This document shows, one piece after another, positions 11,346 to 21,800 of a stretch of DNA of 64,000 bases; position 1 is the first letter of the stretch, and each line of letters opens with the position of its first letter. The stretch lies in the NCBI RefSeq assembly GCF_022605725.1, contig NC_065558.1, positions 4,960,001 through 5,024,000 of the forward strand. Direction: 5' to 3'. The stretch comes from Anthonomus grandis grandis. Taxonomy: Eukaryota; Arthropoda; Insecta; Coleoptera; Curculionidae. The translations under genes were made by a program, and so were the position numbers. The notes beneath the pieces were generated by a model, which was not told the DNA's origin, did no database searches, and saw only the letters and a program-made list of their open reading frames with translations.

Positions 11346-12640
11346 ATTGGGTTAAAAAAGGGAGAACTATTTTTTTTTCTTTAAGAATCTTAGAGAGAAA
11401 AGACAAAATACCTATAAGTTGAAGGGTTGGTTCATGTTACCCCCCTTATAAAAAGAAATACGAATAAAATATTAAGGTTTTTAGGACTATGGAGTGCAAG
11501 GGTGCTTTTCTAAAGAATTAATATTTACTATTTTGGAACTGGGTTCAAAGCTTGGCAGCGAAATATTTTTTTATTATTGAAAGAATGAATATTTTCTTGT
11601 TCTCTCAAATTTGAGTGAAATTGCACTGCCCAAAATTGCCGTATCGTCTGCATATTAAATATAGTTAAATGGAGTTGCGTTTAATTAATTCTAGGGTACT
11701 TGTAAAAAAAGTGAAATTTTTAAATTTTAGTACGTTATAGTAAAATGAATGGCGTATTTGCTGGAATGGTTTTGATTCATCTAGGACTTACAGGTTACCC
11801 ACAATTAATTTCCAAAGTGAAAAAATGTTTAAAAATTGATAACTCAAAAACGGTTTTAACTAGAAGTACGATTGAAATTGGAAAATATTCTCCTTAATAC
11901 AGGCTACAAATCATCCTTAAACTATTTTGCCTAGCGCCACTAAAGAGTTATTAAAAGTAGAATAAAAAAGTTTGAAAAAGGGTATTTTTAACAGAACATT
12001 ACTCACCCTGTGTAAATGGTAGCGTTAAGTTTTATACATCGTTTTATTCATTGAGAATGCAATTTTTTATATGAATGAAATGTTTTTAAATTTATTACCA
12101 TAAAAACTTACACACAAAAAAACTAAAAATATGTATTTTTTTTAGTTTTTTTTTATTTTTCTCAAAAAAAAATATTTTTTTTAGATAAAGTTTTAATAAG
12201 AATTCTAGATCTCGATGAGACACCACACATCTTCTGTAGATCATTGTTTTCCCAAAGATACCCTTAAACTGTCGGAGGGGCTAGAAAATCACAAAGTTTT
12301 GAAACTTTGGAAGTTAAAAAAATTACTTTCGGTACCCTGACAATAACCAAAAACTATACAGCTCATCTACAGGTAAGGTCTAATCGATCGGTTAAATTTC
12401 ATAAAATTCAAAGAAACGTTGCGACCTGTATCAAAGCACGCAGAAAAATCGAACAAAAATTTTTTTTCACTTCTAAAGCTTCTCCCTCCTAAACAAAAAA
12501 AAACAAATAAAAAAATTAAGATAATCAGGTGATACTTTTATATATCTAGATTATGAAAAGGTAAAAATTATTTTTCTACCCTAATTAGAAAAAATGTTAT
12601 AAGCGCTTTTGTCCATCGGATCCCGATTTTCGGCGAATCG
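11346..12640. other. AT-rich stretch with one possible transposon end
   Basis: No gene is recognised. A CACCCTGTGTA word near 12004 looks like a mariner-type right end, and the preceding 400 bp, with phrases such as GATAACTCAAAAACGG, resemble noncoding transposon interior. I found no matching left end. Long homopolymer A and T runs lie at 12110-12190. Confidence 0.3.
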
Positions 12641-13080
12641 TCTCGAAAAGTAGGCCCCTCCATAAGAGCTTTGCTCTTATAATAATCTTAACTAAGTCTT
12701 GGCTGGATCCCTCTATTAATGATGCTGAACTTCTAGATTACGCTCTCATTACGCCCTATATATAAGGGAATCCTACCCTTTGGAGAAGGAGTACTCATTG
12801 TTGTAAATATCAACCCTTTTGGGACTTAGTAACTCCACTGTAGAAGAAATATGGTCCATGAAAATTGGAAATTGTACATTATTGATTTTGTTTATATTGA
12901 CTTTCTTATGGATACGGCTTATAGAGCCTACATGCTGACTGACGTATACGAGTCATTTGAGAATATCAGTGCTATAAATAACTATAACTTTCCAAACAAT
13001 TCCCCTTGATGAAGTCAAATAGTGTCTTTTCGCTCTTTTCTTCATATTTTAAGTATATCTGATTCGAAGAAGCTTTTTTA
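12640..13080 (+). pseudogene. Non-LTR endonuclease fragment
   Basis: Joined across frames, the plus strand shows LTKTWLDPSINDAELLDY, then a GVLIVV-like stretch and an EEIW-like stretch. This is the order of the apurinic-endonuclease domain at the start of ORF2 in Jockey/CR1 elements (TETWL, GGGVLIAV, EEIW). Stops are frequent and no RT follows. Confidence 0.55.
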
Positions 13081-13473
13081 GAGAGTGACTCATGAGACTA
13101 TAGTCACAACAAGTTGTTTACCTAAATCGTATATTGGGTGGAACAGATATGTGAGAACTTTTGAGTCAAATATTTTAAGAACGTCTACATTCATATTGTC
13201 ATGTTTGGTTTTCGGTATAGTTCTCTTTTGTTGCAAATTCGGCAAGGATTTAAGAAATATTTTTTACTTAAAAAAAAATCAGTACATACCACTTATATTA
13301 GCAATATAATATTCTTTAGTAACAGGCACGATTTCCTTTCTTTATAGAGGAATTAAAAACCGATAACACTGGAACTTAATATTTCCAACTTTTGAGAAGC
13401 GTAGCCAGAGCAAGTTGATAATAAATTCTTTAATAAATTACTTAATTCCTCATTATCGGACATTTATAAAGCA

Positions 13474-13530
13474 ATGGTTCGTAGCCGATCGATAGTTCTA
13501 GCCTGGACACTTATCCCCGCTTCCATCGAT
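13474..13530 (+). repeat. Inverted-repeat partner of 16478-16525
   Basis: The segment around TTCGTAGCCGATCGATAGTT, followed by CTAGCC and GACACT, matches the reverse complement of 16478-16525 at roughly four bases in five over about 45 bp. The pair flanks about 2.9 kb that contains two Tc1-type insertions. It may be the end pair of an older element or two copies of a dispersed repeat. Confidence 0.5.
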
Positions 13531-13698
13531 ACCTCACAACAAAAGCCGAAATCATGCGAGGCGACGACCGCATCGCGATGGTAAAAATTCCGCGCTGGGG
13601 CACATATTTTGCGTTCATTCGAAATAATATTTTACTGCAGTTATTATTGTAGTTTATAGTAAGATTACGCATTTAAAATTTTAAACTACCAAACTAAA

Positions 13699-14194
13699 CT
13701 CACTGGACAAAATTATCACACCACTAATTATTTTGTCAAGAAAATTTAAATAAAAATAAATATCAGTTAAAACAGTTATAATATCTTTTCTCGTATAAAA
13801 AGCAGAACTGGACAAAAACTATGTTTATGCTTTATCATGGAACATGCTGCTCGTGAAGAGTGAGAATACATCCGCAGGAGAGTTTTCATAATTTGATACG
13901 AGGAATGCTGCGAAGACTTCAAGCAGTCATTGCAGCTAGAGGTGGCAATACACGTTATTAAGAATTCATTATGGGTCTATTGTTTTATTTTTGTATCAAA
14001 ATTGAAGTTAGTGAAAATCGATGCTTTTCCTTATATTGAATTTAGTTACTTAAATCTCGTTTTGTTAAATAGAATATAATTGTTTTTGTTAATTAATAAT
14101 GCATAGTTAACAATGCTTATAAGTTTGCTTATTTTTTTATCTTTATTAAAAAAAATCTCTAAAAATCAAGTGGTGCGATAATTTTGTCCAGGAG
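13699..14194 (+). mobile_element. Deleted Tc1-type transposon
   Basis: The ends carry TGGACAAAATTATC followed by RCACCACT, in inverted orientation (13704 and 14190). TA lies just outside the right end. The interior, about 500 bp, keeps the last codons of a Tc1 transposase. A 74-bp piece of the same left end occurs at 58440-58513. Confidence 0.75.
13866..13961 (+). pseudogene. Tc1 transposase C-terminal fragment
   Basis: Thirty-one codons and a stop read IHPQESFHNLIRGMLRRLQ and then AVIAARGGNTRY. This is the characteristic C-terminus of Tc1 transposases, in which the chain ends shortly after a GGxTRY-type motif. The frame upstream is interrupted and all catalytic residues are absent. Confidence 0.8.
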
Positions 14195-14629
14195 TATATT
14201 TTGATACTCGCTTTGAGTTTTAAAAAGAATAAAAATTCGGTATTTAAATTAGGTGGGTAAATTAACAATTTTATTTTTAACTTACATTTTACAATCTTAA
14301 ATTTATTTAGAATAATGCCTACCTCTTGCTGTTTAAGCTCAGAAGAAATTAAAATGGATTAAAATTTTTTTTTTGTTTTTTTATTATCTTCGGTATTATT
14401 CAAATTTTCGATTTTTTAAATAAGCAACAAAAATTTGGCGTAGGTACCTACCTAATTTTGTTTTCGGCATTAACATTTTTACGAAAAAGTAATACAGCAA
14501 TTACTTTTTCGTAAAAACAACTTTCCCAATAGCAACCAAGATAACCCACAAAAGTGTCAAGAATAAGTTTTTGAAAATTTGTTTTTTTTTTCAATAATAT
14601 TCAAAACCACATAAAATATTATATATGTA

Positions 14630-16179
14630 CAGTTGTGGTCACATAAATAGCACACTTAGCCTTTTCATATATTACTTACAAAAAACAAATTCCTGACTGA
14701 TAAGAAAATATTTAAGCAGTTAATCTCCTCCTAATATGCAAGACTTTATGTTTATTTTAAAAATATATGCACATACAGAATTTCATTCCAATATTAACGT
14801 TTTAAGGCTGGACACATAAATAGCACACCTTTTATTCTTATTAAATATATCGAGTGTTGATTAGTATTATTTTAACTTTTAAATTTTTGAATATTGTCAA
14901 GAGTAGTTTTGTTTTTAGTGGGTAGAAAGAAACATTGTGGACCAGAGAGGAGAGCTCTTATTATAGAAAAGAAAAATCAAGGCTTTTCTATTTCTGCTAT
15001 AGCAAAAGATTTAAATTGCTCTAGGAAAATGGTTTATAATGCTCTGGCTCTCTATGAGACTACTCAAAGCACAATGAACAAGAAAAGATTAACAAGGCCT
15101 CGAAAAACCAAGTATAACATGGATAAAATTATTATTAGAATAAGCAAGGGTAATCCATTTTTAAGTTCCGCCCAAATAAAACGTGAAATAGCAGACCAAT
15201 ATGGCGTCAATATTTCTGCAAGAACAATAAGAAGAAGATTATGTGAAAAAGATCTCAAAGGTTGTGTAGCTAGGAAAAAACCACTTGTTTCAAAAAGAAA
15301 TGTTAAAAAAAGATTGGCATTTGCTAAACAACATATAAATAAGGACATTAATTTTTGGAAAACCATATTATGGAGCGATGAAACCAAGATTAATAGATCT
15401 GGAAATGATGGAAAATGCTATGTTAGACGTCCTCCCAATCGTGCCTTAAACCCTAGGTACACAATTAAAACTGTTAAGCATGGAGGAGGATCAATTATGA
15501 TATGGGGAGCAATGTCATGGCATGGTGTTGGATCTATTCATCGTATAGAGGGAATAATGGACCAATACAAGTATAGGGAGATTTTGCAGAATATTATGGA
15601 ACCATACATGGAGCATTTTATGCCAATTACATGTAAGTTCATGCACGATAATGATCCAAAACATTCTGCAAAATCAATAAAACGATGGTTTACTAAAAAT
15701 GTGGTAGATGTTTTGGAATGGCCGCCACAAAGCCCAGACCTGAACCCTCTGGAAAATTTGTGGGATCACGTTAAAACTATTTCACGTCAAAATTAAGGTA
15801 TTAAATCCCTCAAATCTGGATGAACTATGGCAAAACTTCCAAGAGGCTTGGAACAGTATTCCGGCAAGCGTGTGTGCAAAATTGGTGGAGTCAATACCCA
15901 AGCGAATAAGTGAAGTTATAAAAAATAAAGGATACCCAACAAAATATTAAATTGGTTTTGGTGAAAGTAAATATTTTTTAAGTGTGCTATTTAAATGGCC
16001 AGCATTTCTTTAGTTTTTTTGTTATGTTTCTTATATATTTAAAATACTCTTTTAATTTTAATTAAATACAACTCTTTGTAGAACATCTAAGCTAAATATA
16101 TTATAAAAAAAATAGAAAATGGTATTTAATATTTTTTATCGTAATTTAGAAAAGTGTGCTATTTATATGACCATAACTG
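14630..16179 (+). mobile_element. Nearly intact Tc1-type transposon with IR/DR ends
   Basis: The 1550-bp element starts with CAGTTGTGGTCACATAAATA and ends with its near reverse complement, flanked by TA on both sides. Each end carries a second copy of the word ACATAAATAGCACAC about 180 bp further in (14814-14828; inverted near 15981-15995). That gives about 200-bp terminal repeats with two direct repeats each, the IR/DR layout known from Sleeping Beauty-type Tc1 elements and thought to bind transposase. It carries one transposase gene with few lesions, so it is probably a recent insertion. Confidence 0.9.
14918..15950 (+). pseudogene. Tc1 (DD34E) transposase, lightly damaged
   Basis: The frame runs open to 15796 and begins with the usual GRKKHCGPERR. 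An N-terminal paired-like helix-turn-helix region (about the first 110 residues) precedes the DDE domain. Counting from the upstream TTG at 14894, the catalytic residues are Asp162 (WSDETK), Asp252 (HDNDPKHS) and Glu287 (NPLENLW). The Asp-Glu spacing is 34, as in Tc1. Two lesions are visible. The expected initiator ATG before GRKK is GTG at 14918, and a frameshift between about 15775 and 15796 moves the last 50 or so codons (through LDELWQNFQEAWNSIP to 15950) to another frame. Otherwise the gene is full length. Confidence 0.9.
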
Positions 16180-16477
16180 TATATATATTTTTTTATATGG
16201 CATATTCTTTTAGAAGTAAATAATGTGCAACTTTGGGGTAAATTATCCATTTTCGTATTTTGAGGGTAGACGAATTTGAAACACCGTTTATGTATATTTT
16301 TCCAATAAAATAAATAATAAAAAATATTTAAAACATTTATCATATACCTAAAAATACGTAATAATAAAAGAAATATATTATCTTGTAAAATGTAAAATAT
16401 TAGGTCCTGCGGTATCTCCACTTAGTCGTTCCACTGTACGGCGTGCGCCACCAAATCTCGGCTTCAATTTTGACGCC

Positions 16478-16525
16478 ACGAAACCAGTGTCACGGCTAGA
16501 ACTCTCGATCAGCTACGAATGGTTG
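16478..16525 (-). repeat. Inverted-repeat partner of 13474-13530
   Basis: Read on the minus strand, TTCGTAGCTGATCGAGAGTT and the following CTAGCC and GACACT match the left partner. GC content is higher than in the flanks, and the similarity fades on both sides. Confidence 0.5.
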
Positions 16526-17500
16526 CATTTACTTACATGAGGATTCTAGATGTCATTACATGAAAAGGATAGGTTTGAGGTGTTACCGACTATTGGATTG
16601 CCAATAAATTGTAGAAACAAAATAATGAATATGCGATATATGAATCTTTGACAATCCTACCAACTGCGCCAATTAAAAATCAATAAGAGTAGAATCATAT
16701 TTATTAAAATATAAAATTCGTAAAATACATATAATTTTTAAGTCAGAGCAAAGGAATAACGCTATTTGTTTTTGTTCACTATATAACTTTTAGAAGTTAT
16801 ATATTCACTATATAAGAAGACAAATTAATTAAAATTTTAAAATGTCATCTCAGTAATAGGAAATCTGAAATTTTCGCACTGTTTTTAAATTTATGTCGAG
16901 ATAACATTTTAAATTTTCGATTAATTGTACTACATCCGGAGAATCTTATATGGAATTTAATGACATACGAAAAAACATTTAATGTAAAAATCTTTTCACG
17001 TTTGAGTACAAATATGGCCTTCCATAATACGTGTCTCATTATAAAAATAATTATAAAAGGCCCACAAGCATAAAAGCAATACAATACTAGAAGTTACTCA
17101 ATAAATCATATAATTATGTAAATATCAAACTATAATTTGCAATTGCAATTACCGTTGCCTTTTGCCTTTAAACAATGACACATAAACAATACAAATGTTT
17201 GCACTTACTACCGTTTTTATATTGTTTTAGTTAATAATGATCCGTTTTTTCTTTAATAATTTTAAGTGTATGTTGAGTGAGACATGAGATTTATTATTAT
17301 TGGTTGTATTGTTCTTTTATGCTACTTTGTTTTGTTTTATTGTTAATATTTAAAAAATGCAAATAGATTAAGTGATGTCTCCTATATGGTGAAAGAGCCA
17401 GTTTTTGGTAAATATTTAAATTTTTCTTATCTTCATTAAATTCAAAAAATCAATTGACAATAAGAACGTGATAGTTTAAAATCAAATCTGCAGGCATCAT
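16526..17500. other. AT-rich stretch upstream of the THEG-like gene
   Basis: No gene or terminal repeat is recognised. A (CAAT)n microsatellite of about five units lies just downstream at 17507-17526. Confidence 0.4.
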
Positions 17501-17578
17501 ATCTGCAATCAATCAATCAATCAATCTACACTTTCATGGGTTTTTATACAAATACCGAACGCAATCTAAACGATTTCA

Positions 17579-17616
17579 TATAAATAAAAGACGTATGTCA
17601 TACCGCGCTCATTTCA
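17579..17616 (+). promoter_or_regulatory. Core promoter of the THEG-like gene (TATA plus initiator)
   Basis: TATAAATA lies at 17579-17586. TCATTT at 17609-17614 fits the arthropod initiator (TCAKTY), with its A at 17611, 32 bases after the first T of the TATA box. That is the normal spacing. It implies a 5' leader of about 60 bases before the ATG at 17671. TCAGAC at 17614 is a second, less well spaced initiator candidate. Confidence 0.6.
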
Positions 17617-17670
17617 GACAAATTTCAAAAAAATAATAAAATTGTCAGTGCAAAATTTTGAAGAAAAAAA

Positions 17671-18000
17671 ATGTCCGAAAAATTCAGAACGAAACCCAAA
17701 GAACGACTTTCGAAATCGATCGCGCCCACTCATTTATCCGAGCATATCGCTCGTTTAGCAGTACCAAAGATGAGCCGTTCCATCCCGGAAGAAGAGGTGG
17801 TTAAAGTGAAAAAGTCCGCAATGAAGTACAAGGCCACCAAGAGGATTCAAAATTTGGCAAAACCCAAGCGAGTTAATCCGAAAAAGACCGAAGCAAGCAG
17901 AGTTGACCCTTTAACTCAGTCTATTACTAGCGTTAGTCCAAGTGCTTTGAACTATAAACCTACCAGGAGGATACTGGAGTTGGCTCAGCCTAAGGAGTAA
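17671..18000 (+). CDS. THEG-repeat protein (sperm microtubule-associated type)
   Basis: This 109-residue basic protein has three THEG-type repeats. The last two are long and clear: SAMKYKATKRIQNLAKPK at 49-66 and SALNYKPTRRILELAQPK at 91-108, exactly 42 residues apart. A shorter one, HIARLAVPK, is at 25-33. THEG proteins of animals are testis-expressed and associated with sperm-tail microtubules, so a similar role is inferred. There is no signal peptide or membrane segment. The start is the first ATG after the initiator, in an A-rich context. The gene is intronless, which fits either a compact testis gene or an old retrocopy. No sister gene is nearby. It is the only convincing host gene in the window, and its codons are not AT-skewed like the flanks. 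Confidence 0.8.
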   Translation: MSEKFRTKPKERLSKSIAPTHLSEHIARLAVPKMSRSIPEEEVVKVKKSAMKYKATKRIQNLAKPKRVNPKKTEASRVDPLTQSITSVSPSALNYKPTRRILELAQPKE

Positions 18001-18024
18001 AAGATTTGATTTTCTGGATTCTTA

Positions 18025-18030
18025 AATAAA
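18025..18030 (+). terminator. Poly(A) signal AATAAA of the THEG-like gene
   Basis: A canonical AATAAA lies 25 bases after the stop codon, giving a very short 3' UTR. Together with the upstream TATA box and initiator it completes a compact transcription unit. Confidence 0.65.
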
Positions 18031-18189
18031 ATGTATTAAATACTTTATAACATAAGGCACAGCCATTTTGTTTTTTTTTTGTTTTAACATGGCACCCAAC
18101 TGCCATTTTGAAAGTTTCAACTTGTTGGGAATTTTTTCAGATATCACAATGCAACTATAACTAACCTGATAAAATCACTTTAAATAATA

Positions 18190-18380
18190 ATTAATTCAAA
18201 ATTAAGCTCCGCTCAGTTTGGATGTATAAACGCCCGTTGTTGTGACATCACGTATGCTCGTAAATTTATCTTTTCGAATCGGTTTCTTTGAGTACAGGCC
18301 CCGAGGAAAGCCGACACTCTAGAGCTATTTAAAAGATTCGGTTTTGTTCAGGACCGGTTTTAATGTTTCAAGGTAGAGTG
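18190..18380. promoter_or_regulatory. GC-richer patch downstream of the THEG-like gene
   Basis: Composition rises above the flanks, and a TGACATCA CRE/AP-1-like word is visible near 18242. There is no open frame. Its function is unknown. Confidence 0.2.
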
Positions 18381-18639
18381 AGGGGTAAAATTCCAAAAAA
18401 AAGATATAAGAAAAAAATTTCATTGCTATAAGTTAAAAGTTTTAAACTTAAATTAAGAATGACATTTAAACAACGAATTGCCATTAGGATTGAATCACAT
18501 TTACATATTAAAACGATACAATTTAATAGAAAAAGAAATATATATAACCTATGAAAGTTACTAAAAATGTTGTCACGGTTCCGAGTCAGTTACTCAAGTA
18601 AATCACTGCAGACTAAAAAATGAGACACAATCTTTTTAT

Positions 18640-18845
18640 AACTTAGGCAAGACAATTGTTAAATACCTTTACAATACTGCTCTCAGTCAGTTAAATGTAA
18701 TTCAGAATAACCTATTAAGGATTATGTACAAAAAAGATTATCTATATCCAACAAATCAACTATACAATAAAAGCATTTTAAATGTTAAAGGTCTATACTT
18801 TTTAAGCAATTATATTTATTGTTTTAGAAATAAAAATAATGAGAT
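18640..18845 (+). pseudogene. Non-LTR reverse transcriptase C-terminal fragment
   Basis: The plus strand reads LYNTALSQLNVIQNNLLRIM and then KKDYLYPTNQLYNKSILNVK. This matches the thumb/C-terminal segment of CR1/Jockey RTs (an IQN-LLRI motif followed by PT..LY). It ends where the satellite array starts, so the satellite either expanded next to it or was inserted there. Confidence 0.6.
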
Positions 18846-18849
18846 TTTT

Positions 18850-21800
18850 ATCAAAAATTTATTTTTTTCGAAATCAAACTAAGTATACCAGCGTCTTATT
18901 TGGATCACCTAGATTACGAAAACACCGGGTTATAACAGGATCGGAGCAGAACTAAGGGAATGAGAGCACTTTGAAAATCCTAAAAAAGTCGTTTTCGACG
19001 TCCGTTTTTGAGGCCAAAAATGGGCATCAAAAATGCTAAATCTCGGCTATCGTAAAAGCTACGATTCTGCGGATGGTCTCGTTGGATTCAGAACGACGAA
19101 ACTAAGACAAAACCGTTGGAATTTTATTAATAGCACCCATAGAAGCCGAGATATCGACCTTCAAACTTTGGAATTTTTCATTTTTCGGGTATACCCCCCC
19201 GTATCGAATTTTTTCACCAAAAATTGATTTTTTTCGAAATCAAACTAAGTATACCAGCGTCTTATTTGGGTCACCTAGATTACGAAAACACCGGGTTATA
19301 ACAAGATCCGAGCAGAACTAAGGGAATAAGAGCAATTTGAAAATCCTGAAAAAGTCGTTTTCGACGTCCGTTTTTGAGGCCAAAAATGGGCATCAAAAAT
19401 GCCAAATCTTGGCTATCGTAAAAGCTACGACTTTGCGGATGGTCTCGCTGGATTCAGAACGACGAAACTAAGACAAAACCGTTGGAATTTTCTTAATAGC
19501 TCCCATAGAAGCCGAGATATCGACCTTCAAACTTTGGAATTTTTCATTTTTCGGGTATACCCCCCCGTATCGAATTTTCTCACCAAAAATTGATTTTTTC
19601 GAAATCAAACTAAGTATACCAGCGTCTTATTTGGGTCACCTAGATTACGAAAACGCCGGGTTATAACAGGATCCGAGCAGAACTAGGGGAATGAGAGCAC
19701 TTTGAAAATCTTGAAAAAGTCGTTTTCGACGTCCGTTTTTGAGGCGAAAAATGGGCATCAAAAATACCAAATCTCGGCTATCCTAAAAGCTACGACTTTG
19801 CGGATGATCTCGTTGGATTCAGAACGACGAAACTAAGACAAAACCGTTGGAATTTTCCCGATAGCTCCCATAGAAGCCGAGATATCGACCTTCAAAGTTT
19901 GGAATTTTTCATTTTTCGGGTATACCCCCCCGTATCGAATTTTTTCACCAAAAATTGATTTTTTTCGAAATCAAACTAAGTATACCAGCGTCTTATTTGG
20001 GTCACCTAGATTACGAAAACACCGGGTTATAACAGGATCCGAGCAGAACTAAGGGAATGAGAGCACTTTGAAAATCCTGAAAAAGTCGTTTTCGACGTCC
20101 GTTTTTGAGGCCAAAAATGGGCATCAAAAATGCCAAATCTTGGCTATCGTAAAAGCTATGACTTTGCGGATGGTCTCGTTGGATTCAGAACGACGAATAT
20201 AAGACAAAACCGTTGGAATTTTCCCGATAGCTCCCATAGAAGCCGAGATATTGACCTTCAAAGTTTGGAATTTTTCATTTTTCGGGTATACCCCCCCGTA
20301 TCGAATTTTTTCACCAAAAATTGATTTTTTTCGAAATCAAACTAAGTATACCAGCGTCTTATTTGGGTCACCTAGATTACGAAAACACAGGGTTATAACA
20401 GGATCCGAGCAGAACTAAGGGAATGAGAGCACTTTGAAAATCCTGAAAAAGTCGTTTTCGACGTCCGTTTTTGAGGCCAAAAATGGGCATCAAAAATGCC
20501 AAATCTTGGCTATCGTAAAAGCTACGACTTTGCGGATGGTCTCGTTGGATTCAAAACGACGAAACTAAGACAAAACCGTTGGAATTTTCTTAATAGCTCC
20601 CATAGAAGCCGAGATGTCGACCTTCAAAGTTTGGAATTTTTCATTTTTCGGGTATACCCCCCCGTATCGAATTTTTTCACCAAAAATTGATTTTTTTCGA
20701 AATCAAACTAAGTATACCAGCGTCTTATTTGGGTCACCTAGATTACGAAAACACCGGGTTATAACAGGATCCGAGCAGAACTAAGGGAATGAGAGCACTT
20801 TGAAAATCCTGAAAAAGTCGTTTTCGACGTCCGTTTTTGAGGCCAAAAATGGGCATCAAAAATGCCAAATCTTGGCTATCGTAAAAGCTACGACTTTGCG
20901 GATGGTCTCGTTGGATTCAGAACGACGAAACTAAGACAAAACCGTTGGAATTTTCTTAATAGCTCCCATAGAAGCCGAGATGTCGACCTTCAAAATTTGG
21001 AATTTTTCATTTTTCGGGTATACCCCCCCGTATCGAATTTTTTCACCAAAAATTGATTTTTTTCGAAATCAAACTAAGTATACCAGCGTCTTATTTGGGT
21101 CACCTAGATTACGAAAACACCGGGTTATAACAGGATCCGAGCAGAACTAAGGGAATGAGAGCACTTTGAAAATCCTGAAAAAGTCGTTTTCGACGTCCGT
21201 TTTTGAGGCCAAAAATGGGCATCAAAAATGCCAAATCTTGGCTATCGTAAAAGCTACGACTTTGCGGATGGTCTCGTTGGGTTCAGAAGGACGAAACTAA
21301 GAGAAAGCCGTTGGAATTTTCTTAATAGCTCCCATAGAAGCCGAGATATCGACCTTCAAAGTCTGGAATTTTTCATTTTTTGGGTATACCCCCGTATCGA
21401 ATTTTTTTACCAAAAATTGATTTTTTCGAAATCAAACTAAGTATACCAGCGTCTTATTTGGGTCACCTAGATTACGAAAACACCGGGTTATAACAGGATC
21501 CGAGCAGAACTAAGGGAATGAGAGCACTTTGAAAATCCTGAAAAAGTCGTTTTCGACGTCCGTTTTTGAGGCCAAAAATGGGCATCAAAAATGCCAAATC
21601 TCGGCTATCGTAAAAGCTACGACTTTGCGGATGGTCTCGTTGGATTCAGAACGACGAAACTAAGACAAAACCGTTGGAATTTTCTTAATAGCTCCCATAG
21701 AAGCCGAGATATCGACCTTCAAAGTTTGGAATTTTTCATTTTTCGGGTATACCCCCCCGTATCGAATTTTTTCACCAAAAATTGATTTTTTTCGAAATCA

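Noticed and set aside
15064..15387. 107-codon minus-strand frame opposite the Tc1 transposase
   Set aside because: It is a shadow of the plus-strand transposase gene.
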